64,000 nucleotides of DNA, taken from Terriglobia bacterium. GTDB taxonomy: Bacteria > Acidobacteriota > Terriglobia > Terriglobales > Acidobacteriaceae. The notes beneath the pieces were generated by a model. It was not told the origin of the DNA. It did no database searches and saw only the letters and a program-made list of their open reading frames with translations. Below are positions 7,818 to 16,669 of the stretch, in pieces (within the stretch, counting starts at the first letter, position 1; every line of letters begins with the position of its first letter). The stretch is taken from the NCBI GenBank assembly GCA_020072585.1, contig JAIQGL010000007.1, positions 62,001 through 126,000 of the forward strand, given 5' to 3'. The position numbers were made by a program, and so were the translations under genes.

Positions 7818-9483
7818 GCGCTGGTTCGGGCTCAGCCGTACCGTCGGCACGCGGATCAGAGGCAGCAGAGTTCATGCCGGTCTTTGAATTATGCACCACG
7901 GCCTGGCCGCGCCCCATCATCGCGGTATACTCCGCGCGGACAATCAGGTTGTGACCTTTCTGCCGCAATGCTTGTAGCACGTCCGGCGTGACGCGCGATT
8001 CAATCACAATATCGCAGCTCACCTGACCGCCAGTCACGGTAAAACGCGGTGCTTCCAGTGCGCCCTGGATATTCATGCCATAGTCAACAAGGTTGGAAAC
8101 AAACTGAGCATGTGCCAGCGGCTGGTTGGCTCCGCCCATAATGCCGAAGCCGATGTGCACATCACCGCGCTCCATGAATGCAGGAATGATCGTATGGAAT
8201 GGGCGCTTGCGTGGCTGCAGCGCATTCGGGTGCGAAGCGTCGAGCGAGAACAAAGCGCCACGGTTTTGCAAAGCAAACCCCATTCCATTCACCACCATGC
8301 CGGATCCAAAGCCCGAATAGTTGCTCTGGATGAGCGAAGCGATGTTGCCGTCTTTATCAACGGCGGCCAGATATGTTGTGTCACTGGTGGCGGGATGTCC
8401 GGCGCCGGGATTGCAATCGGCTTTGTCAGGATTGATCTTCGCCGCGCGTTGCGCCCCGTACGCCTTGTCCAGCAAGCCTGTCACCGGGACTTTGCCAAAT
8501 CGAGGATCGGCGTTGTAACGGTACAGGTCGGCATAGGCCAGCTTCATGGCCTCGATTTTTTTGTGCAGTTCGACTGTTCCTTTCGGCCCCTCTTTATCGG
8601 GCTGAAAATTGCTCATGATGTTGAGCATCTCCAGCGCAGCCATGCCTTGTACGTTCGGGGGAAGCTCGTAAATTGTCCAGCCACGATAGTTGATCGAGAT
8701 GGGCTCGACCCATTCGGCAGAAAAGTCAGCTAGGTCCTGCAACTCCATTGTCCCGCCGAAAGCGGCAGAGGTGCGCACAATGGCCTGGGCGATTTCGCCT
8801 TTGTAAAAAGCGTCCCGGCCTTTTTCGGCCAGCAGATGCAGGGATCTTGCAATGTCAGGGTTGGTAAACCTGGAGCCCAGCTCAGGAACTTTGCCCCCGG
8901 GAAGAAATACCCGGCGGGCTTCCTCCGTCTTCTGCAATTTGGCTTCTTCATCCGACCAGTAATACTGGACGATCTCCGGCACGGCATAACCATGTTCAGC
9001 ATAGTAAATGGCCGGCGTAAACAAATCTTTCCAGGGCAAACGGCCAAAACGCTTGTGTGCCTGGCTCCAGCCATCCACGGCGCCGGGAACGGTAACGCTG
9101 TGAATGCCCTCGTGGGGCATGGCGGTGATGCCATGCTGCGCCAGAAATTCAATCGTAAGCTTGCGTGGCGCCCAGCCACTGGCATTGAGTCCGTAAAGCT
9201 TGCCGGCTTTTGCGTCCCAGTAAATCAGGAAGAGATCGCCGCCAATGCCGTTCATCATGGGCTCGGTCACGCCGAGCACGGCATTTGCTGCGATAGCCGC
9301 ATCCATGGCGGACCCGCCCTGGGCCAGCACCTGCGCGCCTGCCTGTGAGGCAAGGTAGTGGCTGGTGGCCACAATACCCCGCTCCGTCATCACGACGGAG
9401 CGGCCATACGAGCGGTCTTGGGTTGGAGCCTGGTAAGTCATGCTCAAAATCAAAGCGAAGAGCAGCAGGATCTGGCGTAGCAC
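7804..9483 (-). CDS. ggt: Gamma-glutamyltransferase (secreted)
   Basis: Transfers or hydrolyses the gamma-glutamyl group of glutathione and related peptides; an N-terminal nucleophile hydrolase that self-cleaves into two subunits. 559 residues with a short hydrophobic signal (MLRQILLLFALILSMTYQAP), then 'QGGSAMDAAIAANAVLGVTEP' in the large subunit. The cleavage site region is 'GHPATSDTTYLAAVDKDGN', where the first Thr of TTY is the likely nucleophile, followed by 'IQSNYSGFGSGMV'. The extreme C-terminus (AQFGK) is encoded inside the palindromic repeat. Substrate in this organism is not shown; periplasmic glutathione use is the usual role. Confidence 0.9.
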   Translation of the reverse strand: MLRQILLLFALILSMTYQAPTQDRSYGRSVVMTERGIVATSHYLASQAGAQVLAQGGSAMDAAIAANAVLGVTEPMMNGIGGDLFLIYWDAKAGKLYGLNASGWAPRKLTIEFLAQHGITAMPHEGIHSVTVPGAVDGWSQAHKRFGRLPWKDLFTPAIYYAEHGYAVPEIVQYYWSDEEAKLQKTEEARRVFLPGGKVPELGSRFTNPDIARSLHLLAEKGRDAFYKGEIAQAIVRTSAAFGGTMELQDLADFSAEWVEPISINYRGWTIYELPPNVQGMAALEMLNIMSNFQPDKEGPKGTVELHKKIEAMKLAYADLYRYNADPRFGKVPVTGLLDKAYGAQRAAKINPDKADCNPGAGHPATSDTTYLAAVDKDGNIASLIQSNYSGFGSGMVVNGMGFALQNRGALFSLDASHPNALQPRKRPFHTIIPAFMERGDVHIGFGIMGGANQPLAHAQFVSNLVDYGMNIQGALEAPRFTVTGGQVSCDIVIESRVTPDVLQALRQKGHNLIVRAEYTAMMGRGQAVVHNSKTGMNSAASDPRADGTAEPEPAQFGK

Positions 9484-9533
9484 TCAGCACCTCGTATCGC
9501 AGCCAAGCGAAGCATTATAGCTGAGCACAACGA

Positions 9534-10337
9534 TCAGTGAACTTTCTTCTTCCAACTGAACCTGCGCCCGATTATGCCTTTGACGATCAGGTGGTCTGTG
9601 GAGCGGGTTACACCCCACCCGACGCCAAAATTGATCTCCCAATCCGGGGAAACATTCAAATCGACTGAAGGGAAAAACTGCTGCTGCTGTTCCGCCACTG
9701 GATCAAAGCTGCCGACCGGTCCCAGAGCGCCATAATATTCCAGGCCGCCAGTAACTACCTTGGAGAAATCGTAGGACACCTTGGCATTCGGAGAAAATTC
9801 AAAGCCCAGGTTGACGTTGTCACCGTGCAGCGACTTGTCGAAGGTAGGATTAAAAGCCAGATACCAGCGCCCAACTTTCTTGTCGATAATGGGACGCATT
9901 TCCCAGGTCCATGTATCCGGCGAAAACGCGTGCCGCTGGTAGCCGATTTCATTAGAGAGACTCAACCCGACCGGCCAGTGCCACTTCTCTGGAATTCGAA
10001 CACGCGGCCGGATGTGGTCACCTACCCAGTCCCATCCATCCCCGGAACGAGCACTGGTGAAAATGTAAAACCCTGTTTCAAACCAGTCATTCCAGCCCTG
10101 GGTAATTTCAATGGTCTCGTGTACCGTACGGTTCGTAGGCCTTACGCCATTCACCAGGTTCTTCTCGCCCTGGACTGTCAGGTTGGTATGGAACTCAACC
10201 ATCGTGCTGTGGGGATCAACGGTGTCCGCTCCGTACACCTGGATCTCATAGTTCTCCTGGGCACACAAATGGAAAGGGCATAGCAATGCTGCCCACACAA
10301 CAACCAACAGAGATGTCTTCACCGTCATCGGTCTCAC
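9534..10337 (-). CDS. Putative outer-membrane beta-barrel protein
   Basis: 267 residues with a signal peptide ending near 'LCPFHLCAQ'. The rest is rich in alternating aromatic strands ('WNDWFETGFYIFT', 'KVSYDFSKVVTGGLEYYGALG', 'WEINFGVGWGVTR') without a globular motif, which indicates a small outer-membrane barrel of the transporter or porin type. Start may be M1 or M4 (10328). It is followed on the same strand by gamma-glutamyltransferase with only 50 bases between, so co-transcription is possible. No specific substrate can be inferred. Confidence 0.6.
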   Translation of the reverse strand: MRPMTVKTSLLVVVWAALLCPFHLCAQENYEIQVYGADTVDPHSTMVEFHTNLTVQGEKNLVNGVRPTNRTVHETIEITQGWNDWFETGFYIFTSARSGDGWDWVGDHIRPRVRIPEKWHWPVGLSLSNEIGYQRHAFSPDTWTWEMRPIIDKKVGRWYLAFNPTFDKSLHGDNVNLGFEFSPNAKVSYDFSKVVTGGLEYYGALGPVGSFDPVAEQQQQFFPSVDLNVSPDWEINFGVGWGVTRSTDHLIVKGIIGRRFSWKKKVH

Positions 10338-10467
10338 CTGGGTTCAGAGGATATGCAAGAGATTTGTTATAACCCCTTGCTCCAGGAAACTCAAACCGCC
10401 GGGCCGCGCCACCAGTTTCCGGAAAGGCACCAATGCTCGCAGGGCAAACGCACCGCCAAGGACCAAT

Positions 10468-10497
10468 AAAGAGGGCCGCTCCTTAGCGGCCCTCTTT
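10468..10497. terminator. Bidirectional intrinsic terminator
   Basis: AAAGAGGGCCGCT / AGCGGCCCTCTTT form a 13-bp perfect stem with a CCTT loop. It lies downstream of the small basic gene on the minus strand (10529-10750) and has short T-runs on both sides. Confidence 0.8.
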
Positions 10498-10528
10498 ATA
10501 CCTTTTCATCTACCAGCCTCTTCTTGCT

Positions 10529-10750
10529 TCAGGCTGCTTTGGCAGCTCTTTTTCTTTCAGCCCAGCGCTTTTTCATCATTTCTGAAATGCGCCTTTTCGC
10601 AGCCGCACTCAAACGACGACGTCCCCGCCGACCTTTTCCTATTGCGGTAACGCCACGGCGGCCACTCATTGAACCGCGAAGAGCGGAGATAGCCTGCTCC
10701 AGCCGGTCCCTCTCTGACTCTAACTCCGAGATAATCTGTTGGGTATCCAT
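10529..10750 (-). CDS. Small basic protein, possible DNA-binding or histone-like
   Basis: 73 residues. The N-terminal third is an acidic amphipathic helix (MDTQQIISELESERDRLEQA, likely coiled coil). The rest is strongly basic: 'GRRGVTAIGKGRRGRRRLSA' then 'AAKRRISEMMKKRWAERKRA'. The coiled-coil plus basic-tail plan resembles nucleoid-associated or AT-hook-like proteins. It has AAGGAG upstream of ATG 10750 and its own terminator. I recognise the 'ISE..KKRWAE' style from small acidobacterial and planctomycete hypotheticals but not a named family. DNA binding is inference from charge. Confidence 0.65.
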   Translation of the reverse strand: MDTQQIISELESERDRLEQAISALRGSMSGRRGVTAIGKGRRGRRRLSAAAKRRISEMMKKRWAERKRAAKAA

Positions 10751-11492
10751 ATAGCTCCTTCCGAGAGCATGCTATCAGCCAAGAACATAACCTGCAAGGC
10801 GAAATAGTCTAACTTTCTTGTGCGAGGGCGCAAATAGCTTCGCATTTCTTAATTAGCTATCTCCAATATAGCTTGAACCCGCATCTAAGATTGTTTAGAA
10901 ACTATTAAGTTTGCACGCCATATTTCCTAACATCATTCTGCATTTCGCGCTTTCGAGAGAATGTATCTGTTTTGAAGGCTCTCTGCCATCGATTTTGAAC
11001 GAATACCCGCCCAGAGCAACCCCCTCCGCTGCCGTAAGGAGAAGAACAATTGTTTGAGGGACTCTGAAAAAAAACCGATAGCTTAGCAATTAAGCTGGCC
11101 CTGAAGGTGATCTCACAATACAGTCTTAAAACAGCTGAACCCAGGAGCCACAGGATGATGCTCCGGCGGGAACAACAACTAACCTCAATCGCTGCAATGT
11201 TAGAGTTGCAGCCTATAGGTTGAAGTGCCAGGAGCTATTCCATTCGCACAATTTATGCAAAAATACTTCAACATTAAGATATTAAAACTAGGCTGTGAAA
11301 CCCCCAGTACCGCCGTTCCGGGCTTATAGAGTATCGGAGGGCGACCTATCTACGAATTATTTTAGCGGACTATTGGGCTTGGCAGTATGCAAGAAACAAA
11401 GGCGCATCTATAGCTTAGCCCTCCAACTCCGCATAGAGTCTAAGCGGGCCGCTGCTCCAACTGCCAAGGATAGTAGGTGCCGGGGTTTACAT
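10751..11492. other. Intergenic region, nothing supported
   Basis: About 740 bases with lower GC than the flanking genes. Short frames exist on both strands but lack ribosome sites and protein-like composition. It must hold the promoter of the 73-residue basic protein; no RNA gene or repeat is obvious. Confidence 0.5.
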
Positions 11493-12173
11493 CTAGCTGG
11501 GGAAGTGGAAGTGCACATCATGCTTGGATGGAATGGCCACTCCGTTCCGTGTTGCCGGCCGGAAATGCCAGTCACGCAGGACCGCTATCACTCTTTCATC
11601 CACTCCATGGCCCAGGCCCTGAAGCAGCCTTTCTTCCACAACCGTGCCCTGTGCATCGATTGTAATCTCTACAATCACATCGCCTTGAACGCCGCTCGGT
11701 AGCTCTGACCTGGGAATCTTCAGGTCCTGGAAGGCAACCGGCAGTGCCGGTTTCACTTCGTCGCCGCTCATGGGGCCGTCATACGCCGATCCCTGTTGTG
11801 AACCGGCCTCGGTGGAGTTTGTCTGCTTCTCAACTTCAAGCACGTTGTTGCGCTTGTGTACTTTTGTCTTTTGCGGCTTTTTCTTCGCTGTAGCCGGCAG
11901 TGACAACAGCGGGGGCTGGCTTGACGTGGCGAGTTGAAGATCATTCGGTGCATAAAGGACCACTGAAGCCGGGGTTGCGCTGCCACCCTCGCCATAAGCA
12001 ATGGCATTTGGCCTTATAAAGGCAGGCACAGCCGGCCAGCAGAGCAGCACCACCACCAACCCATGAATCGCCGATGCCAGAGCTATGGAAAAACTCCAGC
12101 GCCGCCGGCGCGCAGGCTGGCTGTGCGTCAGCGTTGTCCATTCGTACCGATCCTGTTCGAACCCAAAGTCCAT
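11493..12173 (-). CDS. tonB: TonB-family energy transducer
   Basis: 226 residues: one N-terminal transmembrane helix ('FSIALASAIHGLVVVLLCWP', about 28-47), a periplasmic linker with Lys/Thr-rich 'KKKPQKTKVHKR', and a C-terminal TonB domain 'GDVIVEITIDAQGTVVEERL' ... 'VIAVLRDWHFRPATRNGVA'. The family couples inner-membrane proton motive force to outer-membrane receptors; the Oar-type receptor at 31927 is a possible client. It stands alone, divergent from the SpoIIE phosphatase. The linker is short and not proline-rich, unlike enteric TonB. The partner ExbBD is not in the window. Confidence 0.8.
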   Translation of the reverse strand: MDFGFEQDRYEWTTLTHSQPARRRRWSFSIALASAIHGLVVVLLCWPAVPAFIRPNAIAYGEGGSATPASVVLYAPNDLQLATSSQPPLLSLPATAKKKPQKTKVHKRNNVLEVEKQTNSTEAGSQQGSAYDGPMSGDEVKPALPVAFQDLKIPRSELPSGVQGDVIVEITIDAQGTVVEERLLQGLGHGVDERVIAVLRDWHFRPATRNGVAIPSKHDVHFHFPS

Positions 12174-12372
12174 GCTCTCTCTATTTATTTAGACGGCACC
12201 CTTATTTTAGTGTCATCAGGTGCATGGATAAAAGACGAAAGTATTATGACTGTGGGCTTAAATAACCTTTATTTTGCGGGCGGGCCAGCCATGCGGCAAA
12301 CCGTACACCCAACTCCACAGACCGGACGTGCAGGCAGCAATAGTATGGTTGATCCAATCGGCAAGGATGCTT

Positions 12373-14130
12373 ATGCTATGGTCTTTGAGTAGGGTTACGC
12401 GACCCTCATGGATCAAGAGAAGCCAGGCGCTCCCCGGCCTCTATCCACAAGTCCTTATGAGGTTTTTTCCTCTTTTTAATTCGGCAGCGATGCGGGCCCG
12501 CCGGCACAGACGGCGCAAGGGCCCCCAGGTGATTGCGGTTGAGACGGTCCTTCTGTTGGAGCTGTTATGCGCCGTGCTGGTGCTGGCATTCTGCCTGACC
12601 GGACGGCGCGGCGCCTTTCTTGATCGCATCCATCCTCGTGCCGATGCAATTCTTGTGGTGCTGACAGCTTGTGCGGTGGCCGGATCTCACTTTCTTTTTG
12701 TTACGCGCATCCTGCCTGTATTGCGGCGCCGGGCTTCACCCATTGAATATGACCATCAGCGTATTCTGCTTGAACTGGGAGACGCTGCCCGGCATTCCAA
12801 CAACCTTGCCGATGTCTACAAGTTCAGCGTGAGCACAGTGGCGCACGCGCTGGAGGTGGCCAAGGTCTCCATTCTGGTGCGCGACCAGGAGACAGGAAAT
12901 TTCCTTCTACGCAGCTCTTCGGCCCAGCCGGGAGATGGCGCTACCAGCGCGGCAGACGGTCTGGATGCCCTGGCTCCTCCACCATTGGTGCTCACTTCAG
13001 ACGCGTTTGTCGTGAGACGGCTTAACAAACTCTCCGCACCCTTGCGCATTGAGAGTGACGACCTTGACGCCTGGCAGCGTGCCGCCGGATTTATTCAGGG
13101 CATCAACAACACCAAGCGTGAAGCCGAGCGCGACGCTCTGAAGCAGCTTGATTCACGCCTGCTGGTACAGATCAGGAACAAGGCACAGCTAACCGGAATC
13201 CTGTCACTGGGGCCGCGGCATTCAGGCTTTGACTTCGCTGACAAGGACCTGCGGATGCTTATGTCCATTGGCGAACAGCTGGCCCTGGTCATCGACAACT
13301 CCAACCTGGTTGAACGCATTGTGGACCAGGAGAAGATGCTGCATGAGATGGCGCTTGCAGCATCCGTACAAAAGCATCTCTTCCCAGTGGACGCGCCGCA
13401 GTCGCCGATGATCCAGATCAGTGGGTACTGCAAGCCGGCGGGGTTTGTGGGTGGCGACTATTACGACTTCATGCAGCTTGCGAATGGCCAGATCGGCGTG
13501 GCCGTGGCGGATGTGGCAGGCAAAGGCTTCTCCGCCGCGCTGCTCACCTTTATGATCCACGCCTTTCTACGCAGCCAGGCACTCACGAACGGCCCCGGAA
13601 ACGCTTATCGTGCATCTCTTGCCCAGCTCGCCACCTCGCTAAACCGGCTGCTCTTTGCTTCCACCAGCAGCGCCAGCTACGTCACTCTCTTTTATGCTTC
13701 TTATGAGGAGAGTTCCGGGCGGTTGAGCTTTGTGAATGCCGGACACAATGCTCCGTTTGTTCTGCATGCACATCCTACAACCGGGGAAATCCCCGCCCAT
13801 CCCCACGCCAATGGTGTGATGAAATTGGAATCTGGCGGTCCTATGCTTGGGCTCTTTCAGGATTGCCCCATTCAGGAAAGCTCGTTTCAACTACGCTCCG
13901 GCGACTTCCTGTTTGCCTACACTGACGGCGCGATTGACGCAGTCAACCCGGCGGGAGAAGAGTTCGGCGAAGAACGCCTGCTCTCCCTGGTAAAAGCCAA
14001 AGCACATCTGCCCGCGCTCAAAGCGCGGGATGAAATCTTCCGCGGCATTGAAGAATGGTGCGGCGATGCTGCGCAACCCGACGACATCACCATGGTTGTG
14101 TTAAAAGTCAACGACGCTGCCGCAGCCTAG
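12373..14130 (+). CDS. Membrane-anchored GAF-SpoIIE protein phosphatase
   Basis: Two N-terminal transmembrane helices ('TVLLLELLCAVLVLAFCL' and 'AILVVLTACAVAGSHFLFV'), a GAF-like domain ('ADVYKFSVSTVAHALEVAKVSI'), a short coiled linker, then a PP2C/SpoIIE phosphatase with metal motifs 'VGGDYYDFM', 'VADVAGKGFSAALL', 'YTDGAIDAVNPAGEEFG' and 'DDITMVVLKV'. Such proteins dephosphorylate anti-sigma-factor antagonists or other regulators in response to the sensor. The start is uncertain: the frame is open from 12274, ATG 12373 has AAGG at a proper distance, and later ATGs at 12457 and 12490 also precede the helices. No anti-sigma partner is adjacent. Confidence 0.8.
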   Translation: MLWSLSRVTRPSWIKRSQALPGLYPQVLMRFFPLFNSAAMRARRHRRRKGPQVIAVETVLLLELLCAVLVLAFCLTGRRGAFLDRIHPRADAILVVLTACAVAGSHFLFVTRILPVLRRRASPIEYDHQRILLELGDAARHSNNLADVYKFSVSTVAHALEVAKVSILVRDQETGNFLLRSSSAQPGDGATSAADGLDALAPPPLVLTSDAFVVRRLNKLSAPLRIESDDLDAWQRAAGFIQGINNTKREAERDALKQLDSRLLVQIRNKAQLTGILSLGPRHSGFDFADKDLRMLMSIGEQLALVIDNSNLVERIVDQEKMLHEMALAASVQKHLFPVDAPQSPMIQISGYCKPAGFVGGDYYDFMQLANGQIGVAVADVAGKGFSAALLTFMIHAFLRSQALTNGPGNAYRASLAQLATSLNRLLFASTSSASYVTLFYASYEESSGRLSFVNAGHNAPFVLHAHPTTGEIPAHPHANGVMKLESGGPMLGLFQDCPIQESSFQLRSGDFLFAYTDGAIDAVNPAGEEFGEERLLSLVKAKAHLPALKARDEIFRGIEEWCGDAAQPDDITMVVLKVNDAAAA

Positions 14131-14180
14131 CCATCGGGCGGGCCTTGGCCGGCGATTGTGAGATTCTGCACAAATCAAAT

Positions 14181-14786
14181 TTACAACCATCCCTTCATCC
14201 TGGCGATCCGCGCCGCTTCAACGCGGTTGCTGGCGCCAAGCTTGCTGATGGCTTCAGAGAGATAGTTGCGCACAGTCCCTTCAGAAAGGTGCAGCGTGGC
14301 AGCGATCTCAATGCTGGTAGCGCCTTCAGCTGCGTGCCGCAGGACCTGGCGCTCGCGGTCGCTGAGCGGATCTGCTTCCGTCCACGCTTCCGTGGCAAGT
14401 TCAGGATCAATCACGCGGCGGCCGGAGTGGACACGGCGGATCGCATCCGCCAGTGTCGCAGCAGGAGAGTCTTTCAGAAGATAGCCGGAAGCGCCTGCAT
14501 CCAACGCACGCCGCAGATAGCCGGAACGGGCAAAGGTAGTCAGGATGATCACGCGTGTAGGCGATCCCTGCCGCTTGAGCTCTGCCGCCACCTCAAGGCC
14601 GCTCATCTCCGGCATTTCAATGTCCGTCAGCAGAAGATCAGGCTTGTGCTGCAACGTGAGCTGCAGAGCTTCTTTGCCGTTCAGGGCCTGGCCCACAACG
14701 CGGATGTCGTGCTCAATCTCAAGCAGAGCTGCGAGCGCTCCCAGCACCATGCTTTGGTCTTCTGCAATGACCACGCTGATCTTCAT
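14181..14786 (-). CDS. NarL/DesR-family response regulator
   Basis: About 201 residues: receiver domain with phospho-acceptor 'LLLTDIEMPEMSG' (D55), 'ILTTFARSGYLRRAL' and 'GASGYLLKDS', then a LuxR helix-turn-helix 'LSDRERQVLRHAAEGATSIE' ... 'VRNYLSEAISKLGASNR'. The ATG at 14786 overlaps the kinase stop (ATGA), the usual coupling of the pair. It probably controls the adjacent ABC exporter, as in Bacillus DesKR/YvfTU systems (inference from context). Confidence 0.9.
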   Translation of the reverse strand: MKISVVIAEDQSMVLGALAALLEIEHDIRVVGQALNGKEALQLTLQHKPDLLLTDIEMPEMSGLEVAAELKRQGSPTRVIILTTFARSGYLRRALDAGASGYLLKDSPAATLADAIRRVHSGRRVIDPELATEAWTEADPLSDRERQVLRHAAEGATSIEIAATLHLSEGTVRNYLSEAISKLGASNRVEAARIARMKGWL

Positions 14787-15856
14787 TGTGTTGCCACCGG
14801 CAACGTAATGGTAAGGCACGTTCCAGAAGATACCTCGCGCTGGAGCTGGCCGCCTAGAGACTCCACACGCTGGCGCATGCCGGTTAGGCCAACGCCTTCC
14901 GGGGACATACTTCCGCAGCCATCATCTTTGATTTGCAGGCGGCAATTGCCATTCTCCTGGTGCAGACTCAGGGAACACGAGCTGGCCTTGGCGTGCCGAA
15001 CCACATTGGTGACCGCTTCACGTAAAGCCAGCGCCAGAACACCTTCTTGTGCGGCAGGAAGCTTGGGCGCGTCAAAGTCACACTGCGCCTGCACACCGGC
15101 GGCGCGCAAGGCTGACCGCGCCTGCTCAACTTCCGCCAGCAGACCGCGTGACTGGTAGCCGCTCACGGTGCTGCGCACCTGCCCCAGCGCGTCACGGGAG
15201 ATGCGTTCCACGTCGCGGATCTCCTGGGCTGCCCGTATTGGATCTGTCTCCGCGAGCTTTGCCGCGAGCTCTGATTTCAGCACGATCACGGAGAGCGTGT
15301 GACCCAGAACATCGTGCAGATCGCGGGCAATACGCTCACGCTCCGCGATTTTCGCCAGTTGCTCAACTTCTTCTTGTGCCATCAGCAGTTTCTTGCTGTC
15401 CATTTGGCGCTGCTTGAAGTGAATGTTGGTCGCGCCGACAAGAGTGGAAAACACGGTTGCCGGTATCCAGAAATAGGGAGGCAGACGTAAGATCCAGGTT
15501 TCCAGCCCGATCAAGAGAAGAATCAGCAACAAAATGCGTATGGCAAATGCGGTCTCACCGATGTAAGCAGCAAACGATGCGGCATAGATAAAATAAACTG
15601 ATGCTCCGGCATTTGTGGGCGCGTAAACTGCCCCCAGCAGCGCTATCGCGGCGATGATCCACAACAGCTTTTTGCCCTTGATCCAGTAGCCGCGAAAATA
15701 GAGCGCCAGAAAAACCACCATACCCAGAATGGTGAGCGCCCAGTATGCGGGGGATTTCTCCCGGCTGGCATAAGCGTAAAATGGCACGCTCGCCAGGTAG
15801 ATGAGCCAGGCATACGGTGTCCAGCCGATATCTTTGTTTTTGGGCAACAAGCGCAT
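14783..15856 (-). CDS. DesK-like sensor histidine kinase
   Basis: 357 residues with about five transmembrane helices in the first 140 residues and no extracytoplasmic sensor domain, then a HisKA_3 phospho-acceptor 'ERERIARDLHDVLGHTLSV' (H181) and an ATPase domain with 'LREAVTNVVRHAKAS' and 'DDGCGSMSPEGVGLTGMRQR'. This layout matches DesK kinases that sense membrane state or a transported compound through the membrane helices. It lies 12 bases downstream of the permease gene and overlaps the regulator gene. Confidence 0.9.
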   Translation of the reverse strand: MRLLPKNKDIGWTPYAWLIYLASVPFYAYASREKSPAYWALTILGMVVFLALYFRGYWIKGKKLLWIIAAIALLGAVYAPTNAGASVYFIYAASFAAYIGETAFAIRILLLILLLIGLETWILRLPPYFWIPATVFSTLVGATNIHFKQRQMDSKKLLMAQEEVEQLAKIAERERIARDLHDVLGHTLSVIVLKSELAAKLAETDPIRAAQEIRDVERISRDALGQVRSTVSGYQSRGLLAEVEQARSALRAAGVQAQCDFDAPKLPAAQEGVLALALREAVTNVVRHAKASSCSLSLHQENGNCRLQIKDDGCGSMSPEGVGLTGMRQRVESLGGQLQREVSSGTCLTITLPVATQ

Positions 15857-15868
15857 GAATTCAAGATC

Positions 15869-16669
15869 CTACGCGTTGATGCTCACATCATCGCGCTTGA
15901 AACCGCGCTGTGCAAGCAAAAGAAAAAATACGGTGAATGCCGCCAGCGCCGCCACGTGCTGCATGCCGTGCCCGCCGCTAAATCCAATCTGCTGCAATGC
16001 CAGCTGCCCCAGGTGGTACGGCGGCAGAAATGGCGCAGCATGCTGCAGGAATTTGGGCAGCAACTGGATAGGAAGCCACAATCCAGAGCAAAACGATAAT
16101 GGCAGGAAGAGCACGTTCACCACAGCCGGCGCCGAGTTCGGCGCGGAATAGCAGCCAATCGCCAGTCCCAGCGCGCAGAAAGGAATGGTGCCGGCGATCA
16201 TGGTCCCGGCAAGCCCAAGAAATTTGCCGACCGAGAGATGCACGCCGCCAAACGCAGTGCCGATCACAAACAATGCAGTCACCAGAATGGCGCTGAAGAT
16301 CATGGCCATGGTGGTTTTTGCCGCAAGGTAGGCCAGCGGAGGCATAGGACTAGCACGCTTTACCTGTAGCCAGCCGTAACCGCGCTCCATGGCAACACCC
16401 ACGGCAAACCCGAACAGCGACGCGCCAATCACTCCGAACGCCGAATAGGTGGCCAAAAGGTAGGTTGCCAGGTTCACAGCCCCCACCGCTTGCTTTCCGC
16501 CAAAGACGATCCCGAACATGACGTAAAAGATCACCGGAAAAGTAAGGGTTGGAATTACATACGCCGGCTGGCGCAGGGTTTTAATAAACTCGTACTTTGC
16601 TTCCGTGAGATAAACACGGAACATACTTGCACCGGGACTCTGCCGCATATCTATTGTTGCGCTGCTCAT
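15869..16669 (-). CDS. ABC-2 type transporter permease
   Basis: 266 residues, six predicted transmembrane segments: cytoplasmic start 'YLTEAKYEFIKTLRQPAYVI', then 'FPVIFYVMFGIVFGG', and a late 'VLFLPLSFCSGLWLPIQLLPKFL' before 'LPPYHLGQLAL', the usual ABC-2 exporter signature. Its ATG overlaps the ATPase stop by four bases (ATGA). With the ATPase it should export a lipid-like, antibiotic or other small molecule; substrate unknown. Confidence 0.9.
   Translation of the reverse strand: MSSATIDMRQSPGASMFRVYLTEAKYEFIKTLRQPAYVIPTLTFPVIFYVMFGIVFGGKQAVGAVNLATYLLATYSAFGVIGASLFGFAVGVAMERGYGWLQVKRASPMPPLAYLAAKTTMAMIFSAILVTALFVIGTAFGGVHLSVGKFLGLAGTMIAGTIPFCALGLAIGCYSAPNSAPAVVNVLFLPLSFCSGLWLPIQLLPKFLQHAAPFLPPYHLGQLALQQIGFSGGHGMQHVAALAAFTVFFLLLAQRGFKRDDVSINA

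Noticed and set aside
11295-11702. 135-residue plus-strand frame
   Set aside because: Runs into the antisense of tonB, lacks a ribosome site and has no recognisable motif.
14055-15158. 367-residue plus-strand open frame
   Set aside because: Lies antisense to the response regulator and DesK-like kinase, has no ribosome site and no family-like segment; explained by high GC at third positions of the real genes.
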